Positions 53,742 to 62,623 of a stretch of 64,000 nucleotides of DNA are shown one piece after another (the stretch's first letter is position 1; each line of letters opens with the position of its first letter). The position numbers and the translations under genes are program-made. Origin of the DNA: CAXBNB01 sp040222275 (lineage in GTDB: Bacteria; Bacteroidota; Bacteroidia; Cytophagales; Cyclobacteriaceae); assembly GCA_040222275.1 (NCBI GenBank), contig JAVKDJ010000013.1:248001-312000 (forward strand). Direction: 5' to 3'. Under the pieces are notes generated by a model, which saw nothing but the letters and a program-made list of their open reading frames with translations, made no database searches and was not told the DNA's origin.

Positions 53742-55742
53742 ATGAAAAAAATACCCGCATTTCTTCTGATCGTATTCGTTTTTTATTCATGCTCGGAAAC
53801 CAAACCTCCAATTATAGGGATGCTCACCTTCGGTCAATTTGAAACAGGAGGGTTTGAAACCATTGATACCAAATATGGTAAATGGCTGGCCAGTGACAGT
53901 GCGGCAACCATTGAAGCTGGGGGAGCAGTTCGCATTTTGGGAGGTAAAGACAAGGTATTGGAGTTTCAACCAAACAAGTTGGGTGCTTCGGCCAAATACC
54001 TTTCATTTTCTTTCAGGAACAAATCACGCCAGGCCCCAGATGTTCGAATGGAACAATTGGCTAACGGTACGTGGACTGCCTTGCCAGCGTTGGGTGAATT
54101 CCAATGGACTAGTACTGGCACGGCCATTATGAACTTGCCGGTTTCTGACAGCCAGGACAAAATCCGCATGGTGACAAACTCCCAATCGGTATTGCTGCTG
54201 GAGAGTATTGGGTTTCTTTCTGATGCCTCTATGTCAATCGATACTGTGTATTCCGATCAAAACATAGCCCCCGTGTTGGTGGGTAAGGAAAACAACCCGA
54301 TCTTGAAAATAAGTGTTGAATCTGTCGGTATTGACAATCCTTTAGGGGTATTGACCATGGATATTGTCACCACTGGCAGTACCGATATCAGCAATATCGA
54401 AGAGGTCAAAGTGTTTTTTACAGGGGCCGATGGGCGTTTTCATGCAGCCAACCAATTTGGTGAGGCCATGGCACCATCCGAAAAAATAACTTTTCAGGGG
54501 CAAGCCCAGCTCAAGCATGGCACCAATCATTTTTGGATCAGCTATAAGCTGAAAGAATCAGCCTCCCTTTTGAACAAAGTAGATGCAAACCTGGAAGAGG
54601 TGGGCCTGACTAATGGCAAAACTTATAAAGTATCGGCAATGAAGGAAAATTATGCCAACCGTATTGGCCATGCCCTTCGCCAACAGTGGGACGACAGTGT
54701 ACATACCTACAGGATTCCGGGGTTGGCCACTACCAACAAGGGTACCCTGGTCGCCGTGTATGATATGCGGTACAATAGTTCGGTGGATTTGCAGGAGGAC
54801 GTGGATGTTGGGATGAGCCGCAGTACGGATGGGGGTGATACATGGGAGCCTATGAAAATAATTATGGACATGGAAGAATGGGGGGGCAAACCAGACAGCC
54901 ACAATGGCATTGGCGACCCGTCTATATTGGTAGATCGGGCTACCAATACCATTTGGGTAGCGGGCATTTGGGCGCATGGCCACCCAGGCAAAAGAAACTG
55001 GTGGGCATCAAAACCTGGCCTTGCACCAGCAGAAACCAGCCAGTTTGTACTCGTGAAAAGTGAAGATGATGGGCTCACATGGTCCGATCCCATCAACATC
55101 ACCCGGCAAATCAAATTGCCAAAGTGGCATTTGCTCTTACAGGGCCCTGGCAAAGGCATTACTATGAAAAATGGTACCCTGGTATTTCCTGCTCAGTTCA
55201 AGGACGAAAATCAAGTGCCACATTCTACCCTGATATATAGTGAAGACCATGGCAAAACCTGGGAAATTGGTACAGGAGTCCGCAAACAAACCACCGAAGC
55301 ACAGGTGGTGGAATTGCCTGATGGCAGCCTGATGATCAATGCACGGAACAATGATGCCCGAAACAAAAAAGGTATTGGAAGGGTGGTGGCCACCACTACT
55401 GATATGGGAAAAACATGGCAGGATCACCCTTCATCCGTAGTGGCCCTGGAGGAGTCAACCTGCATGGCCAGTTTGATCAATGAAGAAGTTCAGGGATATG
55501 GGGATGTATTGTTTTTTTCAAACCCCAATACCCACTCGGGCAGGTTCAATATGACCATCAAAGCCAGCCTTGACCAGGGCAAGACCTGGCCTGACAGTTA
55601 TCAACTTTTACTCGATGAAGGACATGGCAGGGGATACTCCTGTATGACCCGGATAGATGAGAACACCCTTGGGATATTGTATGAAGGAAGCCAGGCAGAT
55701 TTGATTTTTGAAAAAGTGCGTATTTCTGAAATCTTTAAATAA
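53742..55742 (+). CDS. GH33 exo-alpha-sialidase, lipoprotein
   Basis: 666 residues with lipoprotein Cys17 (VFYSC). After a carbohydrate-binding-like N-terminal part, residues about 165-300 match the BNR-associated N-terminal domain (GTNHFWISYKL). The catalytic propeller begins at YRIPGLATTNKG with the first triad Arg, and has Asp boxes STDGGDTW, SEDDGLTW, SEDHGKTW, TTDMGKTW and SLDQGKTW. RNNDARNKKG likely gives another triad Arg, and the late EGSQADLIFEKV stretch fits the family end. It cleaves terminal sialic acid. With the esterase and sulfatases it points to a sulfated sialoglycan substrate. Confidence 0.88.
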   Translation: MKKIPAFLLIVFVFYSCSETKPPIIGMLTFGQFETGGFETIDTKYGKWLASDSAATIEAGGAVRILGGKDKVLEFQPNKLGASAKYLSFSFRNKSRQAPDVRMEQLANGTWTALPALGEFQWTSTGTAIMNLPVSDSQDKIRMVTNSQSVLLLESIGFLSDASMSIDTVYSDQNIAPVLVGKENNPILKISVESVGIDNPLGVLTMDIVTTGSTDISNIEEVKVFFTGADGRFHAANQFGEAMAPSEKITFQGQAQLKHGTNHFWISYKLKESASLLNKVDANLEEVGLTNGKTYKVSAMKENYANRIGHALRQQWDDSVHTYRIPGLATTNKGTLVAVYDMRYNSSVDLQEDVDVGMSRSTDGGDTWEPMKIIMDMEEWGGKPDSHNGIGDPSILVDRATNTIWVAGIWAHGHPGKRNWWASKPGLAPAETSQFVLVKSEDDGLTWSDPINITRQIKLPKWHLLLQGPGKGITMKNGTLVFPAQFKDENQVPHSTLIYSEDHGKTWEIGTGVRKQTTEAQVVELPDGSLMINARNNDARNKKGIGRVVATTTDMGKTWQDHPSSVVALEESTCMASLINEEVQGYGDVLFFSNPNTHSGRFNMTIKASLDQGKTWPDSYQLLLDEGHGRGYSCMTRIDENTLGILYEGSQADLIFEKVRISEIFK

Positions 55743-55877
55743 CGTGAGTTTGGATTTTAACATATTCATAATCAATAAATTGAGATCGTCATTTCCTTTA
55801 GGTTAGCTGAATAGAATTATTCTAAGAGGCTATCATTACTATAAGATTTTCTTTTTTGCTTCTTTTTTCTTTTAAGA

Positions 55878-55897
55878 TTATCCACAATTGTGGATAA
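55878..55897. promoter_or_regulatory. Two consensus DnaA boxes in perfect inverted arrangement
   Basis: TTATCCACAATTGTGGATAA is a perfect 20-bp palindrome made of TTATCCACA and its reverse complement with AT between. A pyrimidine-rich AT stretch lies just before it (about 55845-55875). Confidence 0.6.
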
Positions 55898-55921
55898 CTA
55901 ACAGCGGTAAAGGCGAATTAT

Positions 55922-56039
55922 CGTCATTTCCTGCGGCATGCAGGCGTAATCTCATTTTCAGATGCCCGCCTGTCCGGCGAGGCAGGCCTGATAAAATATG
56001 CCTTTTAAGAAAATTAAGGCATATTTTTCTGGCATGACG
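55922..56039. repeat. REP-like intergenic palindromic element
   Basis: Bounded by CGTCAT (55922) and ATGACG (56034-56039) and containing GC-rich dyads: CCTGC-ggc-atGCAGG and GCCCGCCTG-tccggcga-GGCAGGC. A second CGTCATTTCCT copy occurs near 55786. It resembles intergenic repeat elements spread in many bacterial genomes. Confidence 0.5.
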
Positions 56040-56072
56040 GTTATACTATTCATCGAGTTCAACTTAAATAAA

Positions 56073-57614
56073 ATGGTCATCAGGAAGCTGCTAAGGTTAT
56101 TGCTGACAACTCTCGTTTGGAGTGGCACGGTTGCAGTTGGCTATAGCCAATTGTCCCTGCCTGCGATTTTTGGGGACAGCATGGTTTTGCAAAGGAACGA
56201 GCCAATAAATATATGGGGCATAGCCCGATCCAGTGCTCCGGTAAATGTAAATTTTACCGGATACGAAGCTGAAACAAGGGCCAATGAAGCTGGACAGTGG
56301 AAATTGACCCTACCGGCTTTTGATTCCATGCTGCCACTCCAGTTGGTTGTTGAATCGGGAAATGAAAAACTAATATTCCACGATATACTGATGGGAGAGG
56401 TTTGGATTTGTTCTGGTCAATCCAATATGAGATGGTTTCTCAAACATTCTGCAAACGGAGAAAAGGAACTATCAAAGTCCAGGGACTCTCGGCTTAGATT
56501 GTTCAATATGAGTTCAGACATTCATCCTGGGCCGGGGGCATTTGACCAGGCAAAATTGGAAAGGTTAAAGAATAAAGACTATTACGAGATGAGCGGTTGG
56601 CAAACAAGCCACAGCCAAATGGCCGCTTGGTTTTCGGCAGTAGCCTATTATTTCGGAAAACATTTAATGGATTCTCTTCAGGTGCCTATCGGACTGATTC
56701 ACAATGCAGTAGGGGGATCTACTACTGAAAGCTGGATTGGCAGGGAAGAATTGAAAGCAGATGCCAACTTGAAGGTATTGGTGGATGACAAACAACCCTG
56801 GCCTGATGTGCAGGGCGTGAATGAATGGGTGAAACAAAGAAGTAAGGAGAATATGTCCTTATCTACAGAACAGGGGAGTAGCGTACTGACCAACCATCCA
56901 TTTGCCCCAGGTTATTTGTACTCAGCTGGCATAGCGCCGTTAGTACCTTTGTCGGTAAAAGGTGTTGTTTGGTATCAGGGGGAATCGAATGCTACCTTTC
57001 CCCATCTACATGATCAACTTTTCCCTCTTCTCATCAGCAGTTGGAGAAAGGCCTGGGGGCAAGGTGATTTTCCTTTTTTGTTTGTACAACTTCCCAATAT
57101 AAGTAACCGCAACAGATGGCCGGAGTTTAGGGAGAGCCAGCAAAAAGCCTTGAAGATACCGTATACCGGTATGGCAGTGACCATAGATTCCGGTGATCCC
57201 GGAGACGTTCACCCAAGAAATAAACTGGTTGTCGGAAACCGGCTGGCTTTGGTAGCGCTGCAGGATGTATATTCCTTTAACCTGGAATCGAAAGGGCCAA
57301 CTGTCTCATCTTATTCGCTTGAAGAAAACCTTTTGACCATAGCATTTACCCATGCTAAAGGAATGCATACCAAAGATGGCCAGCCTCCGAAGGGGTTTGT
57401 GGTACAGGGTTATGATACTGAAGGGCGAAAAGAACTTTTGATACGGGTAGAAAAGGTAAAAATTGAGGGGAATTCGGTTTTGTTAGAAATTCCAAAATCC
57501 ATCTCTCCCACTAAAATAAAATACGCCTGGTCTCCCAATCCGGCAGTGAACCTATACAATGATGCCGGTCTTCCAATGGTGCCGTTTAAGCTTGAACTAC
57601 CGGGCAACAATTGA
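56073..57614 (+). CDS. Sialate O-acetylesterase-like SGNH hydrolase (SASA family)
   Basis: About 513 residues from ATG 56073 (MVIRKLLRLLLTTLVWSGTVAVGYSQ, signal peptide); an upstream ATG at 55998 lies in the repeat element. Pattern: LPAIFGDSMVLQRNEPINIWG (beta domain), VWICSGQSNMRW with the nucleophile Ser, GLIHNAVGGSTTESWI, GVVWYQGESNA, and SGDPGDVHPRNKLVVGNRLAL with the catalytic Asp-x-x-His. It removes O-acetyl groups, from sialic acid in named members and from plant glycans in others; the sialidase next to it supports the former. Confidence 0.87.
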   Translation: MVIRKLLRLLLTTLVWSGTVAVGYSQLSLPAIFGDSMVLQRNEPINIWGIARSSAPVNVNFTGYEAETRANEAGQWKLTLPAFDSMLPLQLVVESGNEKLIFHDILMGEVWICSGQSNMRWFLKHSANGEKELSKSRDSRLRLFNMSSDIHPGPGAFDQAKLERLKNKDYYEMSGWQTSHSQMAAWFSAVAYYFGKHLMDSLQVPIGLIHNAVGGSTTESWIGREELKADANLKVLVDDKQPWPDVQGVNEWVKQRSKENMSLSTEQGSSVLTNHPFAPGYLYSAGIAPLVPLSVKGVVWYQGESNATFPHLHDQLFPLLISSWRKAWGQGDFPFLFVQLPNISNRNRWPEFRESQQKALKIPYTGMAVTIDSGDPGDVHPRNKLVVGNRLALVALQDVYSFNLESKGPTVSSYSLEENLLTIAFTHAKGMHTKDGQPPKGFVVQGYDTEGRKELLIRVEKVKIEGNSVLLEIPKSISPTKIKYAWSPNPAVNLYNDAGLPMVPFKLELPGNN

Positions 57615-57803
57615 GGGTTACTTTTCACAAACTAATACTTCCTAACCCATTCTCCTGCCGGGATATTTAAAGTTCATTGACCTGATTTCATAAGAAATTT
57701 CACCAGATATGGCTATGGAGAGCATTTGTATGAGGAAAAAAACGTTATGTAAATTGACATCTTATTAATTGATCATCGTTAAATAATATTTAACTTTATT
57801 TCT

Positions 57804-58025
57804 ATGGATGAGATCAAGGAATTAAAAAGTCAGTTTCGAAAGCATCAGGCCATGACCAATGCAAAGTTTGAATATTTTAAAGATTGGGCAGCAAAACTAT
57901 CAACTGGATTTGGCGAGCTGAAAGAAGAAAACAATTTGTTTTATGATGGGGTTTTTGAAATTTTGGATAAACTAGATGCCGATATTTCCAACATCAAAAA
58001 AAGGTTGGATAAAGCCAATCTATAA
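57804..58025 (+). CDS. Small hypothetical helical protein
   Basis: 73 residues, highly charged and helical, with heptad-like spacing at both ends (IKELKSQFRKHQ and ILDKLDADISNIKKRLDKANL), suggesting a coiled coil. No known family is recognised. It has its own ATG and normal stop and is preceded by AT-rich sequence that could carry a promoter. It may be a real gene, but nothing else supports a function. Confidence 0.5.
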   Translation: MDEIKELKSQFRKHQAMTNAKFEYFKDWAAKLSTGFGELKEENNLFYDGVFEILDKLDADISNIKKRLDKANL

Positions 58026-58072
58026 ATATTCCCCGGAATTTCTGCCACGCCTCAATTTGGAAAGTTATCCCT

Positions 58073-58594
58073 TTAAAACTGAATAAACTTATCAGCTTGT
58101 TCTTCCAGCAGGGAATTGTAGAGTTTGCTCAGTTTGTTTTCTGTAAAGTTGTCCTCAATCCGCGACAATTTGGGTTTAAAAGCCAGCACATGCATGCCAC
58201 AATAATTGAAAATATCCGTCAGGTGGCTAAGGGCCAGTCCACCGCCCTGTACTCCTGACGACAACCCCACCAGCGCACATTTTTTGTTGGTAAATGTGCC
58301 CGGAAATTTCAAGCCATCTATAAAGGCTTTCAGCACACCAGGAAAGCTTCCGTTGTATTCTGGTACTATAAACACCATTTTTTGACTCTCATACATTTGC
58401 TTGCGCACCCCATTGAAAGAATCGTTTTGACCGGCATTTTCATACAAGGCCGTGCCTATAAAATCTTCAGGCATGTCTTCCAGGTAAATAATTTCAGTAT
58501 CCTGCCCCTTCGATTTCAGTATCCGCTCGTATAAGCGTGATATTTTTTTTGAAACAGAGTTTTTACGGTTGGTGCCGGATACGATGGTAATCAT
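58073..58594 (-). CDS. NAD(P)H-dependent FMN reductase-like flavoprotein
   Basis: 173 residues with a flavodoxin-like fold: ITIVSGTNRKNSVSKKISRLYERIL (FMN phosphate loop), MVFIVPEYNGSFPGVLKAFIDGL and ALVGLSSGVQGGGLALSHL. Members reduce FMN, quinones or azo compounds with NAD(P)H. Read against the PUL on the opposite strand, probably a neighbour without functional link. Confidence 0.92.
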   Translation of the reverse strand: MITIVSGTNRKNSVSKKISRLYERILKSKGQDTEIIYLEDMPEDFIGTALYENAGQNDSFNGVRKQMYESQKMVFIVPEYNGSFPGVLKAFIDGLKFPGTFTNKKCALVGLSSGVQGGGLALSHLTDIFNYCGMHVLAFKPKLSRIEDNFTENKLSKLYNSLLEEQADKFIQF

Positions 58595-58777
58595 GAATCG
58601 AGGGTTTAAATGCGCCTGGACTGGGGTTGAGCCAAAAACTAAAAGTGCAAATAGAACATAAAAATGTTAGAATGTAAAGTTGATATAAGTGTGATTGGCC
58701 ATCACAAAACAAAACCGCGGCAAGATACCTTTAGAGTACCATTTTCCACTATAATTGTGAAAAAAGCCAAAACCACT

Positions 58778-60133
58778 ATGAATTTATTCAACACCAAGGG
58801 CATATTGCTCGTTTTTCTCTACCTCACTTCCTGTACTCTAAAATCCACAAAAAATCCGGAAACAGAACTCATAGACCAGCCCAATATTATCCTGATTATG
58901 GCTGATGACCTGGGGTATGGAGATTTGAGTGGTTATGGGCATCCAACAATTAAAACGCCGTTTCTCGACCAAATGGCCGCTGAAGGCATGAGGTTTACCG
59001 ATTTTCATTCCAATGGTGCTGTATGTAGCCCAACCAGGGCTGCTTTGATGACCGGGAAATACCAGCAGCGCGTAGGCATAGAAGGGGTAGTTACTGCAAA
59101 AAGCCATCGAGAGGTGGGCCTTGCCATAGATGAAGTGACCATAGCAGATGCTTTGAAAAAACAGGGCTATGTCACTGGTATGATGGGAAAATGGCACCTG
59201 GGGTATCCCGAACGCTACAACCCTGTTCACCATGGTTTTGATGAGTTTATAGGCTATGTCAGTGGCAATGTGGACTACCATTCACATGTGGACCAGGAGG
59301 CGCACGAAGATTGGTGGCACCAAAACAAGCTTCAGCCGGAGGAAGGCTATTCCACAGATTTGATTACGAAGCATTCGGTTTCTTTCATCAACAAACACAA
59401 AGACGAAAACTTCTTTTTGTATATCCCACATGAATCCCCTCATGGACCGATTCAGGGAAGAAAGTCCGAACCCTTCCGTGTCATTGGCACTAAAATCAAC
59501 AACAATCCAGAAAAGAATCTCGAAGCTGTTTACAAAGAGATGATAGAAGTGATGGATGAAGGCATAGGAGAGGTATTGAATACGGTAAAGTCACTGGGCA
59601 TTGACCAGAAAACCCTGGTCATTTTCTGTTCGGACAATGGCCCGGCCAGTCTTGGGAGCAGTGGCGGGCTTCACGGCAAAAAAGGATCTATCTGGGAAGG
59701 TGGCCATCGCGTGCCAGCCATTGCCTGGTGGCCAGGCACTATTGATGCCGGGCAGGAGAGCAACGAGCCCGTCATGACCATGGATTTGTTTCCGACCATT
59801 ATGGCCATCACCAATGCTGATCAAAAAGAAGTATGGGATGGTGTGGATATTTCCAATGTTCTATTGAAAAATGACACACTGCCCAAACGGGATTTGTTTT
59901 GGAGGCATTTCAGTAATGATGGATCAAGGGAATCCACGGCTGTAAGGAGCGGGGATTGGAAACTGGTGCGATTACCGGAAAGTGACAAGCCTCAATTGTA
60001 CAACCTAAAGCAAGACCTGGCAGAAACCAACGACCTTGCTGATGACCACCCCGAAATAGTAGAAGAATTAACTGCCAAACTTACTAAATGGGAAAGCGAA
60101 GTGACTGAAGGGGTAAAAAAGGTGTCTCCATAA
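58778..60133 (+). CDS. S1 family sulfatase, lipoprotein
   Basis: About 451 residues from ATG 58778 (MNLFNTKGILLVFLYLTSC, lipoprotein Cys19); an in-frame ATG at 58664 adds 38 residues without signal features. Metal site NIILIMADDLGYGDLSGYG, maturation motif CSPTRAALMTGKY with Cys83 (regular C-x-P-x-R), KWHLGYP, and FCSDNGPA. It should remove sulfate esters in the periplasm from the glycan of the sialidase PUL. The substrate position is unknown. Confidence 0.92.
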   Translation: MNLFNTKGILLVFLYLTSCTLKSTKNPETELIDQPNIILIMADDLGYGDLSGYGHPTIKTPFLDQMAAEGMRFTDFHSNGAVCSPTRAALMTGKYQQRVGIEGVVTAKSHREVGLAIDEVTIADALKKQGYVTGMMGKWHLGYPERYNPVHHGFDEFIGYVSGNVDYHSHVDQEAHEDWWHQNKLQPEEGYSTDLITKHSVSFINKHKDENFFLYIPHESPHGPIQGRKSEPFRVIGTKINNNPEKNLEAVYKEMIEVMDEGIGEVLNTVKSLGIDQKTLVIFCSDNGPASLGSSGGLHGKKGSIWEGGHRVPAIAWWPGTIDAGQESNEPVMTMDLFPTIMAITNADQKEVWDGVDISNVLLKNDTLPKRDLFWRHFSNDGSRESTAVRSGDWKLVRLPESDKPQLYNLKQDLAETNDLADDHPEIVEELTAKLTKWESEVTEGVKKVSP

Positions 60134-60170
60134 TTGTCCAAAGCATATAGTGTTCTTGAGAAAAGAGTAA

Positions 60171-60749
60171 ATGATGACCGAAAAAAAGAAAAAATTGGAA
60201 TCCCTTCTAAATCAACCGGTTTTGATAAAAGAAGTTAAGGATGTTATCGAAAACTCATCCTCAGTTCTTTTGTATATTAAAGTTTTTAAGCAAGCTGAAA
60301 TGTACAACAGGGCATATAAGTTGCTTGAATCAAGAATGAAAGAACGGAATGATTTGAGTTTGATTTCACCCATGATAATGAACCTTTGTTTTTCAATAGA
60401 ATTACTACTGAAATCTTTCATATTTGTTGAGAAGAAGGAAACGATTGACTATGTTGATCTCCCTAATAGCGCTCGAAATATTCATAAACATACGTACTCT
60501 GTTTTGTTTAAAAAAATAGAAAAGGAACACCAAAGGAACATATTGTCTGATTTGAGTCAGAGGATGGGGTTGCCGGAAATAAACGAAGGTATTTTCGAAA
60601 GTATATTAGTAGCCCAGAACTGTGATAATTCTTTTGCTGAATGGCGATACATTTTTGAACAAGATGGTATCAAACAATTAAATATTGAGTTTTTGGTGAA
60701 CTTGAATGAGTCTTTAGGAACGCAATTAGTACGACTAACAGATAGGTAA
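60171..60749 (+). CDS. HEPN-like alpha-helical protein
   Basis: 192 residues, strongly helical, no signal peptide. NLCFSIELLLKSFIF, then SARNIHKHTYSVLFKKI, and later NSFAEWRYIFE follow the HEPN layout (substrate-stacking helices, then the H-containing helix). R102-x4-H107 fits the R-x4-6-H motif of HEPN ribonucleases. No nucleotidyltransferase or other partner gene is adjacent. The gene is AT-rich and lies between two PUL sulfatases. HEPN proteins act in RNA cleavage, toxin-antitoxin and phage defence; the assignment is tentative. Confidence 0.55.
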   Translation: MMTEKKKKLESLLNQPVLIKEVKDVIENSSSVLLYIKVFKQAEMYNRAYKLLESRMKERNDLSLISPMIMNLCFSIELLLKSFIFVEKKETIDYVDLPNSARNIHKHTYSVLFKKIEKEHQRNILSDLSQRMGLPEINEGIFESILVAQNCDNSFAEWRYIFEQDGIKQLNIEFLVNLNESLGTQLVRLTDR

Positions 60750-61041
60750 ACATTTGCCGACAAAACCTGTAATGATGGTTTTAGATACTGACACCTTTGA
60801 GGTTATTGAATTACCCGCATTAACTTCAAGTTTGTACACTGGTGGAACTTGGGCTTGAGAGAAGATTAGTATGGCATGCGATAAAACATTGGAGGAATAG
60901 TTACTTGCTAAGCACTCACATCCTGCAAATATTCAGGAGGAGAGGGCAAACAGAGTATTGGATTAAAATAAATGATCTGGTGTAATTTGCCAGGATAAGA
61001 TTCTGCGACCATTTTTAGCCACATATCAAACAAATTACACT

Positions 61042-62577
61042 ATGAAACGCTCTTTTTATACCATTTCCCTGTTAGCGATAGCATTGATTTCCATTTCATG
61101 TCAGCAGCAAGAAGCGGAACAGAAAACTAAAAAGCCCAACATCATATATGTGCTGGCTGACGACCTTGGATATGGAGATGTGGCGGCATTCAATGAAAAC
61201 AGCAAAATAAAAACACCACACCTCGACCAATTGGCCGATGAAGGGATGAAATTTACAGACGCCCATACTTCATCATCTGTATGTACCCCCACCAGATATG
61301 GCATCCTCACAGGTCGGTACAATTGGCGGTCGGAATTGAAGGCCAGTGTATTATGGGGCAGGTCAAAGGCCCTGATCCAAAAAGAAAGAACTACTGTTGC
61401 ATCCCTGCTGAAAGCGTCCGGTTACCAGACCGCCTTCATAGGCAAGTGGCACCTGGGGTGGAATTGGGCAATGGACAGCTTGGGTACCATCGATTTTTCC
61501 AAAAAAGTGGAACATTCGCCCAACGACCTGGGCTTTGATTATGCCTATGGACATGTGGCATCATTGGATATACCTCCCTATGTATATGTGGAAAACAGCA
61601 TGTCCACTGCCATACCTACAGACAGCACCATAAACAAAGGAAAGTATAGCTGGTGGAGAAAAGGCTTGACAGCTCCTGATTTTGTGCATGAGGACGTTAC
61701 CCCGAATTTTTTCAGAAGGGGCATCAAATATGTGAAAGACCATGCCGCGGATGAAAAGCCATTTTTCCTATACCTGCCCCTGCCATCCCCTCATACACCT
61801 ATTTTGCCTTCAGAGCAATGGCAGGACAAGAGCGGACTGAACCCTTATGCCGATTTCGTGATGATGGTGGACGACTACATGGGGCAGCTGAATGCAGCTG
61901 TAAAGCAAGCGGGTATTGAAGAAAATACCATGATCATTTTTACCAGCGACAATGGTTGCTCGCCGGCAGCTAAAATCGAGGAAATGACTGAGAAAGGACA
62001 CTACCCCAGCCATATCTACCGTGGGCACAAGGCGGATATCTTCGAAGGTGGCCATAGGGTGCCATTCATTGTGAAGTGGCCAAATAGGGTGGCAAGGGGG
62101 TCGGTTTCCGACCAAACCATTTGTACTACCGATTTTGCCGCCACTTGTGCTGCCATATCGGGTTACCCACTCAAAGACTCTGAGGCAGAAGACAGCTACA
62201 GCATGCTCCCCCTGTTTGATCAGGAAAAACTAACCACCCCATTTAGGGAAGCTACTGTTCACCATTCTATCAATGGCAGCTTCGCCATCCGCCAGGGTGA
62301 ATGGAAACTGATCATGTGCCCCGGCTCAGGAGGGTGGAGTTTCCCAAGGCCCAACAAAGACAAAGAAGTAATTGCCGGACTGCCGGATGTGCAACTGTAC
62401 AACCTGCAAAAAGACCCAGGAGAAACCAACAACCTCCAGGCATCCAACCCGGAAAAAGTGGAGTCCCTGAAAAAACTGTTGACCAAATACATACTGGAGG
62501 GTAGGAGCACTCCTGGTGAGCACCAGCAAAACGATACAGGCAACAGCTGGAAACAGCTGTGGTGGATAGAAGGGTAG
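61042..62577 (+). CDS. S1 family sulfatase (arylsulfatase), lipoprotein
   Basis: 511 residues with lipoprotein Cys20 (LISISC). Metal site NIIYVLADDLGYGDVAAF, maturation motif CTPTRYGILTGRYNWRSELK with Cys81, KWHLGW, LPLPSPHTPILPSE and FTSDNGCSP. The CTPTRYGILTGRYNWRS context resembles galactose/N-acetylgalactosamine-6-sulfatase-type S1_15 enzymes, but this is by recall only. It is the last clear PUL enzyme. Confidence 0.93.
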   Translation: MKRSFYTISLLAIALISISCQQQEAEQKTKKPNIIYVLADDLGYGDVAAFNENSKIKTPHLDQLADEGMKFTDAHTSSSVCTPTRYGILTGRYNWRSELKASVLWGRSKALIQKERTTVASLLKASGYQTAFIGKWHLGWNWAMDSLGTIDFSKKVEHSPNDLGFDYAYGHVASLDIPPYVYVENSMSTAIPTDSTINKGKYSWWRKGLTAPDFVHEDVTPNFFRRGIKYVKDHAADEKPFFLYLPLPSPHTPILPSEQWQDKSGLNPYADFVMMVDDYMGQLNAAVKQAGIEENTMIIFTSDNGCSPAAKIEEMTEKGHYPSHIYRGHKADIFEGGHRVPFIVKWPNRVARGSVSDQTICTTDFAATCAAISGYPLKDSEAEDSYSMLPLFDQEKLTTPFREATVHHSINGSFAIRQGEWKLIMCPGSGGWSFPRPNKDKEVIAGLPDVQLYNLQKDPGETNNLQASNPEKVESLKKLLTKYILEGRSTPGEHQQNDTGNSWKQLWWIEG

Positions 62578-62623
62578 GTGTAATCTATTGGGAGTTCGGG
62601 CGAAGGTCAAACGATAAGTGTAT

